Assembly (NCBI GenBank): GCA_029932425.1
Contig: JAOZQC010000073.1
Location: 2,500-10,034 of the forward strand
DNA from: Planctomycetota bacterium
GTDB taxonomy: Bacteria > Planctomycetota > JAJSAM01
Reading direction: 5' to 3'
Length of the DNA stretch: 7,535 nt
The translations under genes and the position numbers were made by a program. Positions within the stretch are counted from its first letter, which is position 1. Each line of letters opens with the position of its first letter. The notes under the pieces were generated by a model. It did not search any database. It saw only the letters and a list, made by a program, of their open reading frames with translations, and was not told the DNA's origin. Of the stretch, positions 1-5,819 are shown piece after piece.

Positions 1-2
1 CC

Positions 3-950
3 CTGGCGGTGCTGCTCTCCCGGGTGAAGACCTCCGCGCCGGATCCCGGCCGGCTCCTCGAAGCGGGCCGGGCCGCGGCCGCCCGCGCCCGTTCCCTCCC
101 GGCGGGAAGGGTGCGCATCCCGGAGTTCCGAAACCGGGACTACTGGTTCTCCCGCGCCTCCCTCCGCCCCCTGGCGCGGTTGCGGGCGGCGATCGACGAC
201 GAGGAGGACCGGACCGTCCGGGAGGCCCTCCTCGTGGTCTTCCTCGGGATCGTGAAGGACTGCTCCAACGCCTCCACCTATCACTACAAGCTCACCCGGT
301 CCCGGGAGCCGTCGCCGGTGGAGGGGGCCGGCGTCTACGAGCTCTTCGGGAGGAGGCTCTCCCGGGCGGCGCCCCGGTTCGGCGGCCCGGGGCTCTCCGA
401 GACCCGGGCGCCCGCCGCCTGCCTGCCCGGCGACGCCCGGCGGCTCCCTTTCCGGGACGCCTCCTTCGGCGCGGTGGTGACCCACCCGCCCTACTCGATC
501 TCCTTCGACTTCGTGCGCTCGTTCAAGATCTTCCTCTGGTGGCTGGGCGCGGGCCGGGACACGGTGGCCCTGGACCGGGCCATGGTGGGGAACCAGCGCC
601 GGGTCACGGGAGAGCCGCCGGCCACGGGCATCGAGGAGATCGACGTCCTGGCCCGGGCGGTGCACGCGAGGAACGCGCGGGACGGCCTGGCGGTGGCCCA
701 TTTCTTCGCGGACATGGACCGGGTCCTCCGGGAGTGCCGGCGCGTGGTGCGGCGGGGCGGCGTCCTGGCGCTCTACATGGGCGACAGCCGGGCCCGGCAC
801 CTCCCGCTCGACGCTCCCGGAAAGCTCATCCGCCTGGCCGAGCGGGCGGGCTTCCGCCTCCGCCTCCGCTTCCCCCGGGAGGTGCCCCGGAAGGCCTCTT
901 CCACGATCCGGAACATCCACGTGGAGGAGGTCCTCGCCTTCGACGGGTAG
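3..950 (+). CDS. DNA methyltransferase-like protein, 5' partial
   Basis: This is the C-terminal part of a SAM-dependent methyltransferase of the DNA N4-cytosine/N6-adenine type. The frame is open to the window's left edge. A GTG at position 9 could start a 313-residue protein, but I think it is internal because no SAM-binding motif I (FxGxG-like) is visible and in this arrangement it should lie upstream. Residues below count from that GTG. An N-rxyWF stretch at 42-47 and the KDCSNAS stretch at 83-89 resemble the spacer of N4/N6 DNA methylases. GDARRLPF (141-148) precedes motif IV, THPPYS (158-163). VLRECRRVVRRGGVLALYMG (239-258) is the usual strand-helix-strand after the catalytic motif. Motif IV has His before PPY, where N4 enzymes usually have Ser and N6 enzymes Asp or Asn. 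The substrate could be DNA or, less likely, RNA. Stop TAG at 948-950. No restriction gene is in view, so orphan versus restriction-modification status is unknown. Confidence 0.72.
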   Translation: MAVLLSRVKTSAPDPGRLLEAGRAAAARARSLPAGRVRIPEFRNRDYWFSRASLRPLARLRAAIDDEEDRTVREALLVVFLGIVKDCSNASTYHYKLTRSREPSPVEGAGVYELFGRRLSRAAPRFGGPGLSETRAPAACLPGDARRLPFRDASFGAVVTHPPYSISFDFVRSFKIFLWWLGAGRDTVALDRAMVGNQRRVTGEPPATGIEEIDVLARAVHARNARDGLAVAHFFADMDRVLRECRRVVRRGGVLALYMGDSRARHLPLDAPGKLIRLAERAGFRLRLRFPREVPRKASSTIRNIHVEEVLAFDG

Positions 951-974
951 GTACCCTACGGAGGCGGGCTACAT

Positions 975-1004
975 GCGGAGGGGGGAGCGACCTGTAACCT
1001 CCGC
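975..1004. repeat. Inverted repeat in convergent intergenic region
   Basis: A perfect 7-bp inverted repeat, GCGGAGG (975-981) and CCTCCGC (998-1004), with a 16-base loop, lies 24 bases after the methyltransferase stop. It could form a weak hairpin serving as a transcript end for the plus-strand gene. No T-tract follows, so it is not a classical intrinsic terminator. In DNA this GC-rich a repeat of this size can arise by chance. The rest of the 951-1133 gap shows only a second short repeat, CGTAC (1099-1103) and GTACG (1111-1115), just past the DsrE stop. Confidence 0.25.
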
Positions 1005-1133
1005 CGTCCGCCCTTTCCCGGTCTCCCCGGCGCCCCGCGGCGGCCCGACGCAGGCGGGGGGCCTGGCGGGGACCGTGGGCGCCCCGCTCCGGCACGAACG
1101 TACGCAAGGTGTACGAATGTTCCCGCCTCGGTA

Positions 1134-1700
1134 CTACAGGAAGAACGCCTGGCGGGACTCCTGGGCCAGGTGGATGAAGGTGCCGACCCCCACGTAGTCC
1201 AGGTGGGGGTAGTCGATCATCTCCTCCGCCTGGAACCCCATGAGGCCCATGGACATCTCGCAGACGTGGATGCGGACGCCGAGCTGGCCCGCCTCCTCGA
1301 TCATCTTCTCCAGGGAGGGGACGCCCTTCTTCCTCATGAGGGAGCGGATCAGCTTCGGCCCGATGCCCCCCATGTTGAGGGAGGAGAGGCGGAGCTTCCG
1401 GCTGCCCGTGGGGAGCATCCACCCGAACATCTTCCCGAGGAAGCTCTTCCGGGCCTTCTTCTTCGGATCGCGGAGCGCGGCCACCGCCCAGAACGAGAAG
1501 AACATGTCCACCTCGAGGTCGTAGGCCACGGCCCCCAGGGCGATGATGAAGGCGGCGAGGATCCGGTCGAGCTGTCCGCTCAAGAGCCCGATGGCCAGGC
1601 GGTTCGGGGCGCAGGAGTGCGACAGCCCCTCGATCCTGGCGTCCAGCGCCCGCACCTCCTCCCGGAGCGCCTCGAGAGGATCCCGGTCTTCTGCCGACAT
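1134..1700 (-). CDS. DsrE/DsrF/DrsH-like (DsrE2) family protein
   Basis: A 188-residue cytoplasmic protein of the DsrE/DsrF/DrsH-like superfamily (DrsE_2 type), a sulfur-relay-related fold whose members often carry a reactive cysteine. An acidic/basic helical N-terminus (residues 7-26) is followed by the family core: RLAIGLLSGQLDRILAAFII (34-53), the DMFFSFW strand (65-71), KMFGWMLP (90-97), LNMGGIG (108-114), KKGVPSLEKMIEEA (124-137) and HVCEMSMGLMG (145-155). C147 sits where the family has its conserved cysteine; C30 is a second candidate. The hydrophobic stretches belong to the core fold, so I do not call membrane helices. The start is ATG at 1700 with GGGAGG (1711-1706) five bases upstream. 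It lies 45 bases after the FGE-like lipoprotein on the same strand and is probably the last gene of the kinase operon. Its partner and substrate are unknown; the family assignment is firm. Confidence 0.88.
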   Translation of the reverse strand: MSAEDRDPLEALREEVRALDARIEGLSHSCAPNRLAIGLLSGQLDRILAAFIIALGAVAYDLEVDMFFSFWAVAALRDPKKKARKSFLGKMFGWMLPTGSRKLRLSSLNMGGIGPKLIRSLMRKKGVPSLEKMIEEAGQLGVRIHVCEMSMGLMGFQAEEMIDYPHLDYVGVGTFIHLAQESRQAFFL

Positions 1701-1745
1701 ACGCGCCTCCCGCTTGCGTTCAACGGGCCCTGCCGAATCGGCGGG

Positions 1746-3005
1746 TCATGGTCCGCTTTCCGCGGGCAGGACGCACCGAAAACCGGAGCCGCTGTCCTGG
1801 TGGGCGCGATCCACCGGGTAGCGGGCGTAGGTGAGGGCGTACGAGGGATGGAAGTCGTCGGACCAGTGGCCGCCCCGCATCACGGGGCCGGAGTGCTTCC
1901 CCCCGGGGTCGTCGGGAGGCAGGGTCATCTCCATCACGTTGCCCCCCATGTCGAGGACGCCGTCCGGGGAGCGGTCCAGGGGCCGGCTGCCCACCGGCTG
2001 CGTCCCCCGGGGACCGAAGTTCCCCTTGGCGGGATCCCACCTGTCCCCCCAGGGGTAGGCGCGCCCGTCGGTGCCCCGGGCGGCGCGCTCCCACTGGAGC
2101 TCCGTGGGCAGGCGCCGCTTCGCCCAGGCCGCGAAGGCGAGGGCGTCCTCCAGGGTGACGTGGACCACGGGGTGGTTCTCCCGGCCCCGGGGGATCCGAC
2201 CCTGGATCCAGTGGCGGGGGACGGGATGGCCGGTGGCGCGGCAGAAGGCGGCGTAGCGGGCGTTCGTGACCTCCGTCCGGTCGATGTAGAACGCCGGAAG
2301 CCAGGTGCGCACCCGGTCCCGGCCCGCGAGGAAGAACCCCTCGGGGATGAAGACCATCCCCTCCGGGGTGAGGGCCCGGAGAGCACGTTCCTTGATCTCC
2401 CGGACGCCCCGGTCGTCGAGCTTCCCGAGCGCCCGGTTGCAGGCCTCGATGCACTTGCGGTATCGCCCCGCGGCCAGGTGGGCGCGGGCTTCGGCGAGGG
2501 CCTCCACGTAGGCCCGGTGGAGCGAGAGCTCGCGCTCGGCATACCTCCGGCCCGCCTCGATCTCCTCCCGGTGCTCCGTGTCCTCCGGGTGGTTCTCGAG
2601 GTACTCGCGGGCGGCCTCGGCGGCCCGGGCCAGGATCTCGAGCCGCTCCTTCGGCGTGGCGGCCTTCGTGTCGCGGTTCAGGAGGTCCAGGAGGCGGCGG
2701 TACTCGTCCTTCCGCCGCGCCTCCCGCTCCACCTTCCGGATGGCGTCCGCGGTCCGCGCCAGCTCCGGGGTCTCCCCGGTGATCTCCCGGGCCGCCCTCC
2801 AGGCCGCCCAGGCCTTCTCGGTGTCGCCCCGCCTCGCGAGGGCCCGGGCCCGGTCGAGGTTCTTCCGCGCCGCCTCCGCGCGCTTTCTCGCGGCCGCGTC
2901 CCGGGCCGCCCTCGCCCGTTCGGCCGGGGAGGGGGAGCGGTCCGAGCGGCCGCAACCGGGGAGGAGGAGGGTGGCGAGCGCGAGGATCGCGAGCGCGCGC
3001 CTCAC
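1746..3005 (-). CDS. Lipoprotein with coiled-coil region and FGE/SUMF-like domain
   Basis: A 419-residue exported protein. The N-terminus is a lipoprotein signal: basic MRR, a hydrophobic run, then LLPGC with lipidated C18 expected. Residues 25-210 are charged, Ala/Arg/Glu-rich helices, probably coiled coil or TPR-like. From about 216 to 412 is a formylglycine-generating-enzyme/sulfatase-modifying-factor domain: GMVFIPEG (216-223), FYIDRTEVTNARYAAFC (239-255), HPVVHVTLEDALAFAAWA (278-295), RLPTELQWERAARG (298-311), YPWGD (317-321), DMGGNVMEM (352-360), MRGGHW (376-381), SGSGFRCV (405-412). Known aerobic FGEs keep two copper-binding cysteines just after the RGG; here that stretch (380-397) has none. 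It is therefore probably a binding or sensing domain, not an oxidase. The start is GTG at 3005, with a strong ribosome site overlapping the kinase stop and only four bases between the genes, so the two are very likely coupled. No sulfatase gene is present. Confidence 0.88.
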   Translation of the reverse strand: MRRALAILALATLLLPGCGRSDRSPSPAERARAARDAAARKRAEAARKNLDRARALARRGDTEKAWAAWRAAREITGETPELARTADAIRKVEREARRKDEYRRLLDLLNRDTKAATPKERLEILARAAEAAREYLENHPEDTEHREEIEAGRRYAERELSLHRAYVEALAEARAHLAAGRYRKCIEACNRALGKLDDRGVREIKERALRALTPEGMVFIPEGFFLAGRDRVRTWLPAFYIDRTEVTNARYAAFCRATGHPVPRHWIQGRIPRGRENHPVVHVTLEDALAFAAWAKRRLPTELQWERAARGTDGRAYPWGDRWDPAKGNFGPRGTQPVGSRPLDRSPDGVLDMGGNVMEMTLPPDDPGGKHSGPVMRGGHWSDDFHPSYALTYARYPVDRAHQDSGSGFRCVLPAESGP

Positions 3006-3009
3006 CCCC

Positions 3010-3018
3010 TCACCTCCC
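3010..3018 (-). promoter_or_regulatory. Ribosome binding site overlapping kinase stop codon
   Basis: On the minus strand GGGAGG runs into the kinase TGA (3012-3010), followed by GGGG and the GTG start of the FGE-like lipoprotein at 3005. The Shine-Dalgarno core is about seven bases from the GTG. This decides the GTG start and implies translational coupling of kinase and lipoprotein. Confidence 0.75.
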
Positions 3019-4722
3019 GTGCGGGCGGATGTCGCGCATCCGCCAGTTCCGGTCCGGCGGGGTGCGGGCGAACTCCACCACGAACCGGTCGTCCCGCAGG
3101 GAGAGCGCCCTCGCCAGCTCGGGGCAGCGGACCACGATCCGCGCCCGGGCCCGCCCGAACATGGACTCCTCGTCGAGGATCGTCACCTCGGGCTTCTTTC
3201 CCGACCGGTAGAGGGCGCGGAGGCGCTCGCGGAGGGCGGCGAGCTTCGCCTCCGGGATCCGGCCGGTCCGGACGCCCCGGGAGAGGAGGGCGGGGGCGTA
3301 CCGGTCCAGGTTCCCGAACAGCTCCCGCACCCGCCCCGCCAGCATCCGCTTCAGCAGGTCCCGGAACTCGAGGAGCTTCGGGACCACGCCCGCGGTGCCC
3401 GCGAAGACGCGCTCCACCCGGAACCGCCCGCCCTCGGGCCGGAGGGCCAGGCGGAGGGGGGCGTCGGCGGGCAGGCCGAGGACGGCGGGCAGGGCGGGGC
3501 CGGAGACCACCCGGAGCGTGATCCCCGGGATCGGCGGCGGTCTCCGGGGCGGGCCGCTCCGGAACGCGAAGTCCCGGATCCCCTCGCGACGTTCGAGGAA
3601 GAGGCGGGCCGGGTCTTCGGGGAAGAACTCCTCGAGGCAGAGGGGATCGAAACACCGGGCGAAGGTGCGGAAGTCCCGGTTCTCGATCGCGCGGTGGAGC
3701 GTGACGAGAAGGTCCCCGGGAGTGGCCTGGCCCGGGTACCGGGGGCGGGACCGGTTCACCAGGATCGCGATCCCCGCTCCCACGAGGAGGAGCCCCGCCA
3801 GGGAGGCGAGGATCACCCGCCGGGAGGGACGCCGCCTCCGGGGGGGCCGGGCGCGTTCCTCCGCGGCGGAACGGGGCCGGACGCCGTCGTGGAAGGTGAC
3901 GGTCCGGGCCGGGTCCCGGATCCGATCCAGGTCCCGGAGCACGGCCTCCGCGTCGGGAGGGCGATCCCCGGGGTCCTTGGCGAGGAGGCGTTCCACCACC
4001 TCGGCGAGCCCCTCCGGAAGATCCGCCCGGATCCGGTCCACCCGGGGCGGCGTCTCCTCGAGGTGCCCCCGCAACACGGCGCCCGGGCTCGCGTTGCGGA
4101 AGGGGGGTTCGCCCACGAGCATCTCGTAGAGCACGATGCCCGCAGAGTAGAGATCGGAGCGGTGGTCGATGGGCGCACCCTCGCACTGCTCCGGCGACAT
4201 GTAGTCGAGCGTCCCCATGAGCTGCCCGGTCCGGGTGAGCCTCGTGAGGTCCTCCATGCGGGCCAGCCCGAAGTCGGTGATCTTCACCGTCCCGGAGACG
4301 AGAAGGATGTTCGAGGGCTTGATGTCCCGGTGCACCACCCCGGCCCCGTGGGCGGCGGCCAGGGCGCCGAGGAGGCAGCGGAAGATCCTCAAGGCTTCCG
4401 GCACGGGAAGGGGGCCGCGCCGCCGGAGCAGGGAGGAGAGGGTCGTCCCCTGGAGGAGCTCCATGGTGAAGAAGGTCCGGGGACCGTCCCGCTCCAGGGG
4501 ACCGAGGAGACGCACGATGTTGGGGTGGTCGACCCGGGCCAGCGCCGTCACCTCCTGCTCGAAGCGGCGGAACTTCTCCTCGTCCCGGTCCAGCTCCGAG
4601 GAGAGGACCTTCAGCGCCAGCTCCCGCCCGGACTCCGTGTCCCGCGCGGCGTACACGGTGCCCATGCCCCCCTCTCCGAGCACGGAGAGGATCTCGTACC
4701 GTCCCAGTCGCTCCGGTCGCAT
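3010..4722 (-). CDS. Transmembrane Hanks-type Ser/Thr protein kinase (PknB-like)
   Basis: A 570-residue membrane kinase that phosphorylates Ser/Thr on protein targets. The catalytic domain (about 9-268) is complete: glycine loop GEGGMGTV (16-23), ATP-anchoring lysine in ALKVL (K38), helix-C glutamate near E57, HPNIVRL (66-72), catalytic loop HRDIKPSN (131-138), DFG (150-152), MGTLDYMSPEQ (169-179) and SDLYSAGIVLYEML (189-202). The basic linker 290-302 precedes one membrane helix (about 303-322). By the positive-inside rule the kinase is cytoplasmic and residues 325-570 are outside. The outer region seems to hold two alpha+beta segments (about 335-443 and 450-566), possibly NTF2-like. The start is ATG at 4722, as the frame is closed by TGA at 4734-4732, but the nearest good ribosome site is 17 bases away. 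It is first gene of the minus-strand cluster, divergent from the rnfB-like gene. Targets are unknown. Confidence 0.95.
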   Translation of the reverse strand: MRPERLGRYEILSVLGEGGMGTVYAARDTESGRELALKVLSSELDRDEEKFRRFEQEVTALARVDHPNIVRLLGPLERDGPRTFFTMELLQGTTLSSLLRRRGPLPVPEALRIFRCLLGALAAAHGAGVVHRDIKPSNILLVSGTVKITDFGLARMEDLTRLTRTGQLMGTLDYMSPEQCEGAPIDHRSDLYSAGIVLYEMLVGEPPFRNASPGAVLRGHLEETPPRVDRIRADLPEGLAEVVERLLAKDPGDRPPDAEAVLRDLDRIRDPARTVTFHDGVRPRSAAEERARPPRRRRPSRRVILASLAGLLLVGAGIAILVNRSRPRYPGQATPGDLLVTLHRAIENRDFRTFARCFDPLCLEEFFPEDPARLFLERREGIRDFAFRSGPPRRPPPIPGITLRVVSGPALPAVLGLPADAPLRLALRPEGGRFRVERVFAGTAGVVPKLLEFRDLLKRMLAGRVRELFGNLDRYAPALLSRGVRTGRIPEAKLAALRERLRALYRSGKKPEVTILDEESMFGRARARIVVRCPELARALSLRDDRFVVEFARTPPDRNWRMRDIRPHGR

Positions 4723-4740
4723 GCGCCCCCATCATAGGTC

Positions 4741-4760
4741 CTCCCCCCGGGCGGGGGGAG
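4741..4760 (-). promoter_or_regulatory. Perfect GC hairpin covering the kinase leader ribosome site
   Basis: CTCCCCCC (4741-4748) and GGGGGGAG (4753-4760) form a perfect 8-bp inverted repeat with a four-base loop. Read on the minus strand, the 3' arm overlaps the only strong purine-rich ribosome site before the kinase (GGAGG, 4744-4740). If the kinase transcript starts upstream of 4760, the hairpin would mask this site. On the plus strand it lies just upstream of the rnfB promoter, where it could instead act as an operator. The repeat is certain; the role is inferred. Confidence 0.45.
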
Positions 4761-4769
4761 TCGATAAAG

Positions 4770-4799
4770 TTGCCCGGGGGTCGGGGGGGGACCTAGAAT
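4770..4799 (+). promoter_or_regulatory. Putative sigma70-type promoter for the rnfB-like gene
   Basis: TTGCCC (4770-4775) and TAGAAT (4794-4799) are separated by 18 bases, a good match to a -35/-10 pair in a background where AT-containing hexamers are rare. Transcription would start near 4806, about 32 bases before the ATG at 4838. The spacer is almost all G, including runs of five (4776-4780) and eight (4783-4790). Confidence 0.55.
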
Positions 4800-4837
4800 C
4801 GCCCCGCCGCCACCGGAAGCCGTCGAAGGGTGCCGCC

Positions 4838-5695
4838 ATGCTCGCCTCCGAACTCGTCCTGCCCTCGGCCGTGATCTCCCTGGGGCTCCTGGGACTGGGC
4901 TTCGGCCTGCTCCTGGCCCTGGCGTCACGGGTCTTCCACGTGGAGATCGATCCCCGCATCCCCGAGGTGGAGGAGGCCCTGCCGGGGGCGCAGTGCGGGG
5001 CCTGCGGCTACCCGGGTTGCTCCGCCTACGCGGAGGCCGCCGTCCGGGGAGAGGCCCCCCCGAACCTCTGCATGCCGGGGGGGCCGGGCGTGGCGTCCGC
5101 GGTGGCCGGCATCCTGGGGCTCGAGGCGGGCGAGTTCACGCCCAAGGTGGCCGTGGTCCGCTGCCGGGGAGGGCGGCGGGAGGCCGTGCAACGGGCGGAG
5201 TACCACGGGATCCCCGACTGCAACGCGGCGGAGCTCGTGGCGGGGGGGCCCAAGGGCTGCGTGTACGGATGCCTGGGCTTCGGCACCTGCGTGGCCGCCT
5301 GTCCGTTCGACGCCATGGCGATGTCCGACAACGGCCTGCCCGTGGTCTTCGAGGACAAGTGCACGGGATGCGGCAACTGCGTCGGCGCCTGCCCCCGCGG
5401 CATCATGGAGCTGATCCCCCGGAGCCAGCCCGTCTACCTGGCCTGCGTCTCGAAGGACAAGACGAAGGACGTGAAGGCGGTGTGCGCGGTGGGCTGCACG
5501 GGCTGCAAGTCCTGCACCCGGCCCAAGGTGACGCCGTCCGGGGCCGTGAAGTGGGGCGAGAACCTGCCGCTCGTCCCGCCGGACTGGGAGGACTTCGAGG
5601 GGGCCCTGGAGAAATGCCCGGCCAAGGCATTCATGGTTCGCGACGTGGGCCTGCCCCGCCTGTCGGCGGAGGCTCCCGCGGAGGCCGCCTCCTGA
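4838..5695 (+). CDS. rnfB: RnfB-like polyferredoxin, orphan
   Basis: A 285-residue iron-sulfur protein resembling RnfB, the ferredoxin-accepting subunit of the Rnf ferredoxin:NAD oxidoreductase of the cytoplasmic membrane. Residues 8-30 are one N-terminal membrane helix. The Fes domain follows: C53, C56, C61 and C78 in CGACGYPGC...C. A first ferredoxin-type cluster has C141, C145, C151 and C155 in the RnfB-typical CxxxCLGxGxC spacing. A second has C175, C178, C181 and C185-Pro. A further set, C220, C223, C226 and C260-Pro, is separated by a 33-residue insert and could bind another 4Fe-4S cluster; C203 and C216 are additional. The usual tandem pair of C-terminal clusters of long RnfB proteins is not complete. 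The start is ATG at 4838 with GAAGGG seven bases upstream. No rnfA, C, D, E or G is in the window, so its partner may be another oxidoreductase. The family call is firm and the Rnf role is not. Confidence 0.88.
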   Translation: MLASELVLPSAVISLGLLGLGFGLLLALASRVFHVEIDPRIPEVEEALPGAQCGACGYPGCSAYAEAAVRGEAPPNLCMPGGPGVASAVAGILGLEAGEFTPKVAVVRCRGGRREAVQRAEYHGIPDCNAAELVAGGPKGCVYGCLGFGTCVAACPFDAMAMSDNGLPVVFEDKCTGCGNCVGACPRGIMELIPRSQPVYLACVSKDKTKDVKAVCAVGCTGCKSCTRPKVTPSGAVKWGENLPLVPPDWEDFEGALEKCPAKAFMVRDVGLPRLSAEAPAEAAS

Positions 5696-5712
5696 CGCGC
5701 CGTTTCCTCGCC

Positions 5713-5745
5713 GGGGCGCCCGGTCCCGCGAACTGGGGCGCCCGG
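5713..5745. repeat. Tandem GGGGCGCCCGG repeats, possible operator or hairpin
   Basis: The 11-mer GGGGCGCCCGG occurs at 5713-5723 and 5735-5745, a period of 22 bases or about two helical turns. Each copy contains the palindrome GGGCGCCC. The pair could be two binding sites on one DNA face, or could fold into an 8-bp stem (5714-5721 with 5736-5743) after the rnfB-like gene. No T-tract follows. The second copy lies where a -35 element would be for the extended -10-like box at 5754. Confidence 0.4.
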
Positions 5746-5753
5746 AGCGGATT

Positions 5754-5762
5754 TGCTATCCT
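5754..5762 (+). promoter_or_regulatory. Putative extended -10 promoter for the toroid protein gene
   Basis: TGCTATCCT (5754-5762) fits an extended -10 (TG, one base, TATCCT). A convincing -35 is lacking. Transcription would start around 5769, giving a leader of about 50 bases before the ATG at 5820. A perfect CCACGTGG palindrome (5767-5774) sits at the predicted start point. The gene could also be read through from the rnfB-like gene. Confidence 0.35.
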
Positions 5763-5819
5763 TCCGCCACGTGGGTTTCCGGGGTTTGGGCACGACCCCT
5801 CCAAGGCGGTGAACGGTAT

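Noticed and set aside
973..1197. Small plus-strand frame of 74 codons starting at ATG 973 after a GGAGG
   Set aside because: It runs into the 3' end of the DsrE gene on the opposite strand and is Arg/Pro/Gly-rich without a recognisable feature. A real small gene cannot be excluded but is not supported.
1732..1742. Short palindrome GCCGAATCGGC between the lipoprotein and DsrE genes
   Set aside because: A five-base arm with a one-base centre is too short to form a meaningful hairpin and is easily expected by chance.
1170..3521. Long plus-strand open frame of 783 codons opposite the DsrE, lipoprotein and kinase genes
   Set aside because: It lies antisense to genes with clear family motifs, is low-complexity in Gly/Pro/Arg/Ala, and shows no recognisable domain. 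Such open frames are expected opposite GC-rich coding sequence.
3002..4735. Minus-strand open frame of 577 codons overlapping the kinase in another frame
   Set aside because: It has a well-placed ribosome site, but its product is Arg/Gly/Pro-rich without motifs while the kinase frame has every Hanks motif. I kept only the start-site oddity as a finding.
2578..4737. Plus-strand open frame of 719 codons opposite the kinase
   Set aside because: It is antisense to the complete kinase motifs and of biased composition with no domain signature.
4763..4768. TTTATC on the minus strand as a kinase -10 box
   Set aside because: The position suits a short leader, but no -35 match exists at 16-18 bases because that stretch is almost all C.
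4749..4790. G-quadruplex in the divergent promoter region
   Set aside because: G runs are present, but a compact four-tract arrangement with short loops is not clear because the runs are unevenly spaced.
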